Positions 1 to 9,118 of a stretch of 16,652 bases of DNA are shown here, one piece after another. Positions within the stretch are counted from its first letter, which is position 1. Each line of letters begins with the position of its first letter. The notes below the pieces were generated by a model that worked only from the letters and a program-made list of their open reading frames with translations, searched no databases and was not told the DNA's origin. Origin of the DNA: Isotricha intestinalis. Lineage: Eukaryota > Ciliophora > Litostomatea > Vestibuliferida > Isotrichidae. The position numbers were made by a program, and so were the translations under genes. The DNA is taken from NCBI GenBank assembly GCA_023807065.1, contig JAJJLU010004209.1, positions 1 through 16,652 on the forward strand, written 5' to 3'.

Positions 1-138
1 ATTTTAGGTAATTTAATTGAAAATAAAGAAATTAATAAAAAAGGAAAATATAAAAAAATAATTAAAAATAATGATGTCATTGATATTTATCACTTGTTTA
101 TTAATGAACCAAAAAAATTACTTAAAATTACAGAATAA
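1..138 (+). CDS. C-terminal end of a gene, possibly RuvB-like ATPase (partial)
   Basis: An open frame enters from the left edge in frame 1 and stops at TAA 136-138, giving about 45 residues. The segment DVIDIYHLFINEPKKLL resembles the end of the eukaryotic RuvB-like AAA+ ATPases (RUVBL1/2, Tip49), where a 'DV..VYSLFLDE.RS' helix closes the protein. Those proteins form a hexameric scaffold in chromatin-remodelling and R2TP complexes. Only this one helix is visible and the Walker motifs lie outside the window, so the family call is an inference from a short match. The frame has no internal stop and the tail after the helix is shorter than usual for RUVBL proteins. It could equally be another AAA+ or an unrelated lysine-rich protein. 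Confidence 0.4.
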   Translation: MLGNLIENKEINKKGKYKKIIKNNDVIDIYHLFINEPKKLLKITE

Positions 139-391
139 ATAGTATTAATTTTATTTTTCTTATTTTTTAAAATATGATAATAATACATATTTTTTTCTTT
201 TATTTGTATAAAATTATTTTCGATTCCTAGGACGCATCAGGGACGGGACGCGAATAGGACGCAAAAAAATCCACTCTCTATTTTTTGTTCTAGGAGAACA
301 CTCAAATTCAATTTAAAATAAAAAATTCAGAGAAAAAATAAATGTAACCTCATTTTCTTAATTAAGAGATTTATATTTAACTCTTAAAATT
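139..391. other. Spacer with a short GC-rich island
   Basis: This is the gap between the partial gene and the next, broken gene. It is AT-rich except for about 33 bases at 230-262 (listed separately). I see no coding frame or RNA gene in the rest. Confidence 0.5.
230..262. repeat. GC-rich GGACG repeat island
   Basis: Four copies of GGACG start at 230, 241, 246 and 257; three of them continue as GGACGC. Two copies abut directly (GGACGGGACGC). The island is flanked by CCTAGG on the left and, about 30 bases to the right, by TCTAGGAG. Nothing else of similar GC content and length occurs in the window. It lies about 130 bp upstream of the ATG of the broken RING/B-box gene and about 90 bp after the end of the preceding gene, so it could be a protein-binding site, a structured RNA end or a leftover of an inserted element. 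The role is unknown. Confidence 0.55.
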
Positions 392-2971
392 ATGGAAATT
401 TAAAATATTAAAGAAGGTGAACTAGACTATACAGAAAGCACAAAAGATACAAAATAAATTTTAGAAGAATATATTCAAAAACAAAATAGTGTTAGTTATG
501 TTAGTTTTTCCCAATTGATTTATTATCTTTTCTATATAGATCAACAAATAAACAACTTTCAGATAATTGTAGAATTAATTTTGTTATGAAAATAGATCAA
601 TTAAATATTTATAGAATTAACCTTAAAATTCTTAATGATAGATTAATTTTTCAAAATGGTAAATTAAAATTAAAAGGAACACCAGGTTATTTTTCCAAAA
701 AATTAATCCATTAAATAATACATGTGAAATAGTGACTGATTGTTGGAATTTGGAAGATCTTTTAAATTCAGATTTGTATTATGAATTTATAGATACTAAA
801 ATGAATTCTAAAAGTCAAACATTTGATAAATATATGTATTATTCATTGAATAAACAAAAAAAGATTTTAATTTATTAAACAATTTCATTTTTTTTTGGAT
901 TCAATAAGTAAAATATATAAAGAAAATGAAGTAAATGAAAATACTTCAGATTTAAACAAAAAAAACGAAAAAAAATCTAGAATATTCTTCATTATTTATT
1001 AATAACATATTAAATTTAGGTAATTCAACTACTTATATAAATAAAAATCAAATTGATACTTATCTAACCTATAAAAATGATTTTTTCCAATTAGAAATAT
1101 ATATTAATCTTTATATATATCAAGTTTCTGAATATTTTACTGAATAAGGACATTTATATCATTTCTATTTTATATATTTAATTAATAATTATTCTAATTT
1201 AATTATTCAAAGAAAGCCAAAATCGCTATTTTATAAAGAAATCCATGATATATTATTAAATTATTTAATGAGGAAATTTATTATTACAATTGGAAATGGG
1301 ATTTCAAAAATTATTAAATTGTTCATTATGCCATGAAAATTATAAAAATCCATATATATGCTTAAAATGTCAAAACAAATTAATTTATGAAAATTGTTTT
1401 AAAAAAATCTAAAAATATCTGTATCAAAATCAGATTGAATTTTATTTAAACATTTAAATGATAAAACAGAGCTTTGCCAACAAATGATTAATAAATTATT
1501 TAGTGAAAATGAAATTGGACTATGCAAAAAGCATAAGAATAAAAGTATGGATTATTACTGTTATAATGATAAAAAATTATGTTGTATTGATTGTATTATG
1601 GAATCCAAAGAATCAAAAAAATATCTTACTTATACATTTTATAAAAATTATAAAGATCAATATAAATTATATCAAAGTATTAATTTTAAAGAAATGCCTA
1701 AACAATTAAAAAAATTAGATGAAAATTTCAAGAATATGGAAATATTTTTAGATGAATTAAAAGAAAAACTAAGAAAAGTTTCAGAAGAATACAAAAAACA
1801 AATTAATGAAATTATAAAAATGATAAGTTCGTATGGTGTGTTTGATTTTAAAAAAGAATTTCACGAATATGTTAAAACAAATAAAAATAATCATTTATTT
1901 TTTAGTTGTGAAAATAAAAAATCATACGATTCATTAAATTATGATTTAAATAAAATTAATGATGTTGTTGTTGTTATGTCAAAAATCAGAGATTATCAAC
2001 CATATAAAGAAAACATTTCTCTTGATAAAACTTTAAATGAAAATTTAAAGATAATAAATCAATTTCACTTATAGGGAATTAATTGAAATATAATATAATA
2101 AAAGATTTTTCTTAAGCAATTAAAAATAATTTAAAAAATCATATAAATAAAAAGAAGACATAGAAACTATTGAATCAAAAATCAAATAAGATAATGAAGA
2201 TTTTGAAATAGAAGAAGAAATTAATTCAAAAAAAAATTAAAGCATTATTTGACATTACAATTAATGATTTCAACAAAAATTTTTCTTTAGCATTTTTATC
2301 CAAAGATATTATAAAAAAATAGAATGTAAATAAATTAAATAGAGTTTTAATGTTAAAATTAATAAAAAAGAAGGAATAATTCCAAAAGAAACTTATATAA
2401 AATTTGAGATTGAATATAAAAACTTTAATTTAAAATATATAATCGATAATATAGGAATTTCTAATATTAAAGAATTTCCTTTAACTATTAAGCTAAATGG
2501 AGAAAAAATTGATTACAAAAATATAAAAATTATGAAACAGAATAACGAAAATATATTAAATATCAATTAAAATTAACTTTATTATAATAAAAAAGATAAA
2601 AATTTCAAAAAAATTTTCCTTCAAAAGATAATTCATACAAAAAATAATATAATAAAAATAAAAAAGAAAATTAAAATATAGAATTAAATAAGATGAAATT
2701 TAAATAATAAATAGAAAGTAGATAAATATAAGGTAATTCAAATTGTAAACAGAATATATGTGTTCTTCAAATTCATTAATATTTCATCTTTAAATAAAAA
2801 TGAAAAAAATTTGATTAGAAAAATTCACAATTTTAAGATGATTATTTAAAAATTTATAATAGAAAAAGATAATGAGAAAAAAATTTATGTAGTGATTTAA
2901 TGAGAAAATTGGAAGATGAACTCTCTTTTGATGAATTTATAATGTAATTAGAATTTTTAAATAATTTTTAA
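392..2971 (+). pseudogene. Broken RING/B-box-like coiled-coil gene (TRIM-like relic)
   Basis: From ATG 392 to TAA 2969-2971 the + strand reads as protein in long stretches that switch frame and contain in-frame TAA, TAG and TGA. In order there is an unrecognised 5' part (for example the readable segment IVTDCWNLEDLLNSD), then a cysteine-rich segment near 1315-1405 (NCSLCHENYKNPYICLKC, with a later Cys), then a B-box-like block in the open segment 1484-2074, then coiled coil, then a low-complexity 3' part ending with a readable ELSFDEFIM segment. Zinc-binding RING plus B-box plus coiled coil is the order of TRIM-type ubiquitin ligases. The B-box lacks its last histidines. I could not repair the frame shifts with GT-AG introns, unlike in the neighbouring channel gene. 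It may be more than one gene. I call it a pseudogene; raw-read errors at A/T runs could explain some shifts but not the stop codons. Confidence 0.6.
1484..2074 (+). pseudogene. Surviving B-box plus coiled-coil segment of the broken gene
   Basis: This is the longest open stretch of the broken locus, 196 residues from an internal ATG to TAG. The coding frame continues upstream of the ATG (ending TELCQQ) back to a TGA, so the ATG is probably not a real start. Residues 14-37 have the B-box spacing C-x2-H-x8-C-x7-C-x2-C (Cys14, His17, Cys26, Cys34, Cys37), but the usual two closing histidines are absent. Residues about 65-115 are heptad-like and charged, fitting a coiled coil (LKKLDENFKNMEIFLDELKE). 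Readable coding continues after the TAG only in other frames. A truncated B-box protein made from this ATG is possible but I do not expect it. Confidence 0.55.
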
Positions 2972-3000
2972 TATTAAAAAATATTTTTTTTAATTTTAAA

Positions 3001-4920
3001 ATGTCATTATTAACTCATTCTTCTCCATCAAATAGAAAACCTAAAGGAGATTCATTATTTGATTTTACAAAAATAAAAAGAAGTATAAAAAATATATAAA
3101 AAAAAATATAGAAAGTGTAAATACTGATAATGGATTAAATAGATCAATTTTTTCAAATAAAACAAATTCAAAAAAATATTCAAAAAGATCTTTTGATTCA
3201 TCATATTTAGGAAAACAGCAAAATTCTATAACAATAAAACAAAATATTTTATTAACTCATTATCCATATTTAAATAAACAATATGGCCAACTTGAACCAA
3301 ATGATATAAAATTATTATATAAAAAATTTGGTCGTATAATGTTATATATTGATATATTTTCATTTATTGCTGATTTTTTAGTTGTTACAACATTATATTT
3401 TAATCATTTTGAATATAATAAACATGGATATAAATCAAATAATTCAGATAATCTTTTAAGATTTATATGTTTAGGAATATCAATATTAGTTGTTTTTAGT
3501 ATATTGATAAGATATAGAATTTATAAAGAATATAAAAATATTAAATTTATGATGAGTTTAAAAGCTAGTGTTCCTTCTCAAAGAATCAAAATATTAAGAT
3601 TATCTTCTGAAATTTTATGTCATATAATTCAACCTTATCCTTATCTTTCATGTAATTTTGAAATAGAAATTTTAGGTAATAATATAACTTATAGTTTAGA
3701 TATGATATTATTTTCTTTATCAATAATTAGATTATATGTATTATTTAAAATAATTAGAGTATATAATTCATATACAAACACACGTTCACAGAAAATAAAT
3801 CAATTTTTTGGAAATAAAAATATATGGACTTTCTTATATAGAACAAATTTAAAAAGTAATAGTTTTAAAACTTTAGCATTAATATTTTCAATAATATTAT
3901 TAGCAGGATCATATTTATTTAAAGTATATGAAAATTATCAAAAAGATGAAAAATCATCAGATTTTGGAAATTTCTTTAATTGTTTATGGTTTATAGCACA
4001 AACTAATTTAAATTTAGGTTTTGGAGATTATGTTCCAGATACTTTAATAGGAAGAATAATTGCAGGAATAGTTTGTATGAGTGGAGTTTTTCTAAAAAGT
4101 TTATTTACTGTTTCTATGCTTATGTTTATTTTAGTTGTCGACGAAAATGAAAAAAAAGCTTTTGCAGAAATAAATTTATTATATAAAAAGGAAGAAATAA
4201 ACAATGGATATAATATATATTTTAATAATTATATAAAAAGTAAATTTTCAAAATTTTTAGGTCAATATAAAAAGCAAAATTTAATGGATTCAATTGAAAT
4301 GAAAATAGGAAATAAGATAATAAAAGAAAAATATTATTTGCGTTTATTAGCAAGTATGAAAATACCAATTAACATTAACAGAATTTTGTAATTTTGTAAA
4401 AACACAATGGGAACCTCAAGCAGAAGATACTATTGAATGGTATAAAGAAAGAATTGATACTTTTCATAATTTTAATGATTATATTTGTGATAATATTCAT
4501 CAATATCAAAATGATGTTTTAAATTGTTTTGTTGCTAATAATAAAATGGTTAATTTAGTTTCTTTTATTTTTTTATGTGGTAATATGTTTCCTATTGAAA
4601 GTCATAATGATGTTAAAGGAGATAATTTAGTTTCTCTTAAAAATTTTGAAAAAAAAGTTAAAGAATTTAATTTAACTTTTAATGAAAGAAGAATATTAAA
4701 TTTAGATCATGATGATCATAATTATAATGATAAAAAAAGAAACAGTTTGTTTGTTTTTTCTTTTGATAAAAGAATTGAAAAATATAATAAGGATAAAAGC
4801 TATATTGATGATGAATTAATTAGTGATGGTATTACTAATGAATGTGATGAATATATTTCTGATATTTATGAAAGTGAAATTACTGGATCTATTGCTAATA
4901 TAAGTAATTATTCAGATTAA
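3001..4920 (+). CDS. SK-type (small-conductance Ca-activated) potassium channel, three exons
   Basis: Joining 3001-3082, 3112-4353 and 4382-4920 gives one 620-residue protein ending at TAA. Both joins use GT-AG introns (29 and 28 nt) and restore the frame exactly. Residues about 104-370 follow the SK family plan: S1 near 104-124, S2 near 143-163, an 'ILCHIIQPYPYL' block matching the SK 'ICLIHPxP' region, S3/S4 with RLYVLFKIIRVYN, S5 near 278-300, a pore helix with NCLWFIAQTNLNLGFGDYVP, and S6 near 341-370. SK channels are plasma-membrane tetramers opened through bound calmodulin. A calmodulin-binding region would be expected after S6; it is not recognisable by motif. The filter reads NLGFGD (residues 328-333) instead of T/S-V/I-G-Y-G-D. 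The N terminus is Ser/Lys-rich and the C-terminal 100 residues are acidic and Asn-rich. ATG 3001 is chosen because it is the first in a frame that splices cleanly; a shorter start at 3339 would still keep S1. Confidence 0.88.
3083..3111 (+). other. 29-nt intron 1 of the channel gene
   Basis: The intron begins GTATAA and ends TATAG. It interrupts a codon after its first base (A|AA, Lys28). Removing it joins the frame of ATG 3001 to the frame of the transmembrane part; without removal the first frame stops at TAA 3097. Confidence 0.8.
4354..4381 (+). other. 28-nt intron 2 of the channel gene
   Basis: The intron begins GTATGA and ends AACAG, phase 1 (A|AA, Lys). Without splicing, the channel frame stops at TAA 4389. 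With splicing it runs on for 178 more residues (FCNFVKTQWEPQAED onward) to TAA 4918-4920. Confidence 0.82.
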
Positions 4921-5109
4921 TTTTTTTGGAAAAAAAATCTTTTTTAAAGTTTTATTGTGTATATATTCAAATAAAGATTAAATATTTATTATTATTTTTT
5001 AATATTGTTAAATTTACTATAATTTCTTTTTTTTTGAATTATAAAAATAATTAAAAAAATAGAAAAAGAAAATGTATTATATTATAATTATTATTCAAAA
5101 AATTTTAAA

Positions 5110-6216
5110 ATGAAAGAAAATAAAATAAGTTTAAAGACAAAATTTGATTTATTTATTAAAATGATAAGTGATTTTAGTACTTATAAATCAAAAACAGAAC
5201 AAACAGAAATAATGTTTTCAATTCCAAAAAATATGAAAACAGTTTTAAGACAAGCCTCTCATTCAGTTTTTTTTTCTAAATTATTAATTAAAAATGAAAA
5301 TGAAAAAATAGAAAAAAAAAAAGAAAAAAAAAAGAAAATATTAATAGGAAGAAAATTAACAAAAGAAGAAGAAGATTTTCATAATAATGAAAAATTAATT
5401 AACAATAAAAGATCTTTAAATACTTCTTGTTTTGGACAAAGAACAATTTCAACTTTAAATCATTTTTATAATTCTTTTAGTGAAACTAAAAATTTAAAAG
5501 AAAATATTAGTAATATTATATTTAATTTAGAAAAAGAATCTTTTTATACTTTTATTCATATATTAAAAGGAAATATTCAAAAAGAAACTTCTTTTATCTT
5601 CATTAATAGAGATTCTAATTTTTATAAAGATATGGAAAAATTATTGTTAGGAAATAAAAATAATAAAAATGTTAAAGAAGATAATAATAAAAAAATTATT
5701 GAGAAAAATAATAGTGATTTAAAAACTTTAATTAATATGGGAGGTAAAACTTTTTCTTCTTTAAATGATTATTATAAATTTATAAAAAAACAAATCGAAG
5801 ATGATAAAGATAATAAATATTCTCAATATGGTTTATTTATGAAATCTATGGAATCAAAAAGAAAATTAATTAAATCTCGAAAAAATAAATTTCCTTTATT
5901 TAAAAGTCCAATTATTATCAGAAATACTAAACAACCTTTTATTCAAAAAGCTTTTCAAAATTTAAATATTTTACCTAATATTGGCTTTTTAAATATTATA
6001 AATAGAAATAAAAATATTAAAAATGTTTTATTTAAGAGAAAAGTTAATCAAGGAATTTTTAAAGATAAAAATAAATTATTCTTAAATGATTATGAATATG
6101 GTTCTATTTTAGATATTTATACTAAAAACAATTTTAATAGAAATTATTCTCATAATCATATTAATAGTGAATTTCATAATTATTATAACACCCAAATTTT
6201 TAAAAATAAAAGTTAG
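5110..6216 (+). CDS. Unknown basic, low-complexity protein (368 aa)
   Basis: This is a clean single-exon frame from ATG 5110 to TAG 6214-6216, followed by T-rich DNA. I recognise no family. It is lysine- and asparagine-rich, with a highly charged KE tract at residues about 62-76 and a basic, aromatic C-terminal third (RNTKQPFIQKAFQNLNILPN) that looks more ordered. There is no signal peptide, membrane segment or cysteine pattern. Absence of internal stops over 1.1 kb in such AT-rich DNA strongly supports a real gene. It lies 189 bp after the channel gene on the same strand, with its own AT-rich upstream region. A nuclear or RNA-binding role would be only a guess from the charge. Confidence 0.75.
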   Translation: MKENKISLKTKFDLFIKMISDFSTYKSKTEQTEIMFSIPKNMKTVLRQASHSVFFSKLLIKNENEKIEKKKEKKKKILIGRKLTKEEEDFHNNEKLINNKRSLNTSCFGQRTISTLNHFYNSFSETKNLKENISNIIFNLEKESFYTFIHILKGNIQKETSFIFINRDSNFYKDMEKLLLGNKNNKNVKEDNNKKIIEKNNSDLKTLINMGGKTFSSLNDYYKFIKKQIEDDKDNKYSQYGLFMKSMESKRKLIKSRKNKFPLFKSPIIIRNTKQPFIQKAFQNLNILPNIGFLNIINRNKNIKNVLFKRKVNQGIFKDKNKLFLNDYEYGSILDIYTKNNFNRNYSHNHINSEFHNYYNTQIFKNKS

Positions 6217-6395
6217 ATTCTTTATTTGTTTTTTTTAATTCTATCTATTAACTGCTGTAATTATTACTTAATAATTAATAGAATTTAATTATTTTTATTT
6301 CATTGATATTTTATTAATTAAATAATTATAAATAATTGATTTCTAATAAATATTTTTTTTTGGATTTACAAAATAAAAAATTTTTTATCATTAAA

Positions 6396-6773
6396 ATGGG
6401 ATGTAATATAATGAGAAGTAAAAAGATATATATAAATTCTTCTTACAAATGTAAGAAATCTTCTACTTGGAAAAATATAAATAAATTGAGCATTAATAAA
6501 AATTATGTAAGTTCTGATAAAAATAGAATCAAACCCAAATATTTTAATAAAATTGGGAAAGTTAATTGTATTAATATAATGAATTTTTTGTCTTATAATG
6601 ATATAAAAGAAATTGGAAAAATTAATCGAAAATTTAATTTTATGATTAGAACAAATGATATTCTTGTTAAGTTTTTTAGAAGAAAAAGTTCTATTAATGA
6701 AAAAAGCTTTAATGGAATTGAAAAATATGGAAGTTTTTCAGAATTACAAAACATCAGTACTACTTATAATTAA
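6396..6773 (+). CDS. Small F-box-like protein (125 aa)
   Basis: The open frame extends upstream to ATG 6336, but I prefer ATG 6396: the first 20 codons are AT-rich filler-like (Phe, Ile, Lys, Asn), and ATG 6396 follows AAAATGGG and begins MGCNIMRSKK. Residues about 56-85 (INIMNFLSYNDIKEIGKINR) match the F-box pattern of a hydrophobic helix, 'FLS..D...I..INRKF', which in known F-box proteins binds Skp1 in SCF ubiquitin ligases. No substrate-binding repeats follow; the protein ends about 40 residues later, so it is either a minimal F-box protein or a fragment. Gly2-Cys3 could allow lipid modification, but position 6 is Met rather than Ser/Thr, so myristoylation is doubtful. It ends at TAA, in convergent arrangement with the next gene. 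Confidence 0.6.
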   Translation: MGCNIMRSKKIYINSSYKCKKSSTWKNINKLSINKNYVSSDKNRIKPKYFNKIGKVNCINIMNFLSYNDIKEIGKINRKFNFMIRTNDILVKFFRRKSSINEKSFNGIEKYGSFSELQNISTTYN

Positions 6774-7274
6774 GAGAAAAACTATATATATTTTTATTTT
6801 ATTAAGCCTATAAAAGAGATATAATATTAATAACCCTTTAAATTCAATTTCCTTATAAATTGAATTAAAGGGTAATTTACTTTAATTCAACCTTCCGATT
6901 ATTTAAAATTTGTAATTTTTATAAATAAATATTAAGATAATTTTAAATTTTAAGAAGAAAAAATAGTTGAAATAATTGAAAAATTTTTATTTTTATTTAT
7001 CTATTATTATTATTCTATTATTAAATTCATAATATATTTATTGCTCTAAATAAGTTTTTTTTATAATTTTTTTAATCGTATTATTTTTATTTATTTTTTT
7101 GGTGTTTAATATAATATTTATATGTTATTTATAAATGATTATTTAATAATAGGATATATATAATCAAATTACCATTTTCATACTAACCAACATTTTTTTA
7201 GAAAAATACGAAGAATATATATTTTTAATCAATATAAAACTCTTATTTATATATTTATTTATAAAATGATATAA
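6774..7274. other. Convergent intergenic region
   Basis: This is 501 bp between the 3' ends of the F-box-like gene (+) and the lysine-rich gene (-). Apart from the hairpin at 6831-6875 and a partial repeat of its arm (CTTTAATTCAACC, about 6880), it is simple A/T sequence without a coding frame. It must hold both 3' ends and polyadenylation signals, but in this composition AATAAA-like words are not informative. Confidence 0.5.
6831..6875. repeat. Inverted repeat / hairpin in the convergent gap
   Basis: The left arm TAACCCTTTAAATTCAATTT (6831-6850) pairs with the right arm AAATTGAATTAAAGGGTAA (6857-6875). The match is nearly perfect over about 16 bp with a single-A bulge and a 6-nt loop, CCTTAT. 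The CCC/GGG blocks at the stem base make it stand out in this sequence. About 60 bp beyond the F-box-like stop codon, it could shape the 3' end of that transcript, or be a small mobile-element footprint. Confidence 0.65.
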
Positions 7275-7961
7275 TTATAATTTTTCATTTTTATACTTAA
7301 GGTAGAATTGTTGTGAGTCTCTTTTTGTTAAAAAATCACTTTTTTTTAAAAAATCAAAAATATATTTATTTCTAGCTTTCTTAAAGGAATTTTTTTTCTT
7401 TTTTAACTTTGACATTTTATGTAATTTAATAATACTATTTTCATTGTCTTTATTATCTTCTCTATAAGTATATGTAATATTTATAGTTTTATTAAATTTT
7501 TTTTTATTAATTTTTCCAGAATATTTCCTTTTAATATTTGATTTATTTTTTTTTAACTGATTTGATAAATTTCTTAAATATTTAATGTTATTTTTAATTT
7601 CAATTTTTTTTGTATTTGATTTTTTTATATTTATTTCAATTGTATCAGTGAGTTTTCTTGTTGATTTTTTTTCTGGATGTTTAGTCAATCTTATTTTTGA
7701 TTTTATTAAAATTGGAGATGAATTTTTTAAAAAATCATATTTATAAAATAACACTGGAGAATTATCTTTGTTGTCTATAATATTATCATTTTCTACCACA
7801 ATATAATTTTCAAAGTTTTTTTCATATGTTTCTAATGATTTACTGTTGATTAGAAAATCCTTTGGTTGACTTTCTTTAATTTTTTTTAATTCTTTATATG
7901 TAAACTTTAAAAGTTTTTCTCTAAATTCATTAGCTTTTAAATTTTGATTTGTAATTCTCAT
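7275..7961 (-). CDS. Unknown lysine-rich protein (228 aa)
   Basis: This is a single open frame on the - strand from ATG 7961 to TAA. No family is recognised. The first 70 residues are mixed and moderately ordered-looking (FTYKELKKIKESQPKDFL). The middle and end are strongly basic (KKIEIKNN, KKKKNSFKKARNKY), with lysine clusters that could act as nuclear localisation signals. There is no cysteine at all and no transmembrane segment. Start choice: ATG 7961 is the first ATG, and the DNA upstream is non-coding A/T. It is convergent with the F-box-like gene and lies 227 bp from the 3' end of the RING gene on the same strand. Confidence 0.72.
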   Translation of the reverse strand: MRITNQNLKANEFREKLLKFTYKELKKIKESQPKDFLINSKSLETYEKNFENYIVVENDNIIDNKDNSPVLFYKYDFLKNSSPILIKSKIRLTKHPEKKSTRKLTDTIEINIKKSNTKKIEIKNNIKYLRNLSNQLKKNKSNIKRKYSGKINKKKFNKTINITYTYREDNKDNENSIIKLHKMSKLKKKKNSFKKARNKYIFDFLKKSDFLTKRDSQQFYLKYKNEKL

Positions 7962-8188
7962 TTACTTTTATTTTTTTTTGTTAATAATTTTATCTTTTTT
8001 TTTATTTATTTTATAAAATAATAAATATTCTATATATTTAATGAATTTATTGTAATTTTTGAATTTTTTTTGTTTTTTTTAAATGTTTTTAATCATTTTA
8101 TAATCAAATAATATTAAAACAGTTATTAATAACAAATAATTTATTATCATATTTAATAAGAAAATAAAATAAATCAAATACATTTTAA

Positions 8189-9118
8189 TTATTTAATATC
8201 ATCCATCAAATTATGTTTGCAAAGTGGACAAATATTAGAAGTTTGAAGCCATTTAAGTAAACATTTTTTATGGAAAATATGTTTACAGCAAAATTCTTTA
8301 ATAATATCAGTTCCTTTAAATTTTTGTAAACAAATTGCACAAGAGTCTTCTTTTCTTGAACTATATTTACTAATATTTTTATATTGAAATTCATCTAATT
8401 CCAAAATTAATTCAGCTCTTTTTTTAATTAATATATTATTATTATTATTATCTTCATTTTCTTCTTCTTCAACTTCATTTTCTAATTGTTCTTGATAATA
8501 ATCTCCAGGATCTTGATTAGAATTTAATTCTTGTTCTTCTTCTTCGTATTCTTCTTCTTCTTCTTGATTATTATTTTGGTTATAATTTCCAAAATTAATA
8601 TTCATTCCTATATTATTTATTGAATTGTTTATTATATTAAAAATTTGATTTGTATCAAAAAAATTTATTCCATTTTGACCATTTATATTTATTGAAAAAT
8701 TAGAATTATCAAAATTAAAAGTTTGATATGAATTTTGATTATTTCTTAAAACTCTTTCATTTATATAAATATTATTATTAAATCCATTTTTAATTTGACT
8801 TATATTCGAAGAATTAGAATTAATTTTAATATTATTTTCATTTCCATTAAAAACAACATTATTAATTAAAGAGGTATATTCATTTGCATTCATATCATTA
8901 TTATTTCCATTAATAATTAAATTTGAAATGTGAGTTTGAACTAATATTTTATTATTATTTCCTGTTATAGTTAATGATGAAATTGGAGCTTTGATAATTA
9001 ATTTTTTGCCGTTTTGATTAAAATAATAACTATTTGCCTATATTATTTATATTCAATTATATAATAATTTTACTGGACGAGATAATGTTATAATGTTTGA
9101 ATATTGATAAGAGTCCAT
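8189..9118 (-). CDS. RING-H2 protein with N-terminal Asn-rich repeat region, two exons
   Basis: The - strand CDS joins exon 1 (9118 down to 9074, 15 codons) and exon 2 (9037 down to 8189) across a 36-nt intron in phase 0, giving 297 residues. The C terminus holds a RING-H2 finger at residues 248-288 with full C3H2C3 spacing: C-x2-C-x14-C-x-H-x2-H-x2-C-x10-C-x2-C (CAIC...CCKHIFHKKC...CPLC). This class binds an E2 and acts as an E3 ubiquitin ligase. Residues about 20-105 have repeated short beta-like units ending in N/G-rich turns (LTITGNNNK, LIINGNNND, VVFNGNENN). An acidic low-complexity stretch with long Glu and Asn runs follows at about 172-214. A start at the internal ATG 8893 (residue 64) would be open without splicing, but the upstream frame stays coding-like and exon 1 joins cleanly, so I choose 9118. 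There is no transmembrane segment. Confidence 0.82.
9038..9073 (-). other. 36-nt intron of the RING-H2 gene
   Basis: On the - strand the intron begins GTAAAA and ends ATATAG, between codons (CCA|GCA, Pro-Ala). It contains a TGA in the upstream frame, so unspliced RNA would stop after 21 codons. Its splice sites look like those of the channel introns, and it is a little longer. Confidence 0.75.

Noticed and set aside
570..596. 27-nt GT-AG candidate intron in the TRIM-like relic
   Set aside because: Its length does not connect the two readable frames on either side, so it does not repair the gene.
1503..1709. 68-codon + strand frame
   Set aside because: Shadow of the B-box/coiled-coil segment in another frame.
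3091..3110. Euplotes-type programmed frameshift in the channel gene
   Set aside because: The stop is not preceded by the usual AAA codon, and a 29-nt GT-AG intron explains the frame exactly; the second break is likewise explained by an intron.
4546..4920. Separate 124-residue gene starting at ATG 4546
   Set aside because: The frame is open further upstream and joins the channel through a 28-nt intron, so it is the channel C terminus.
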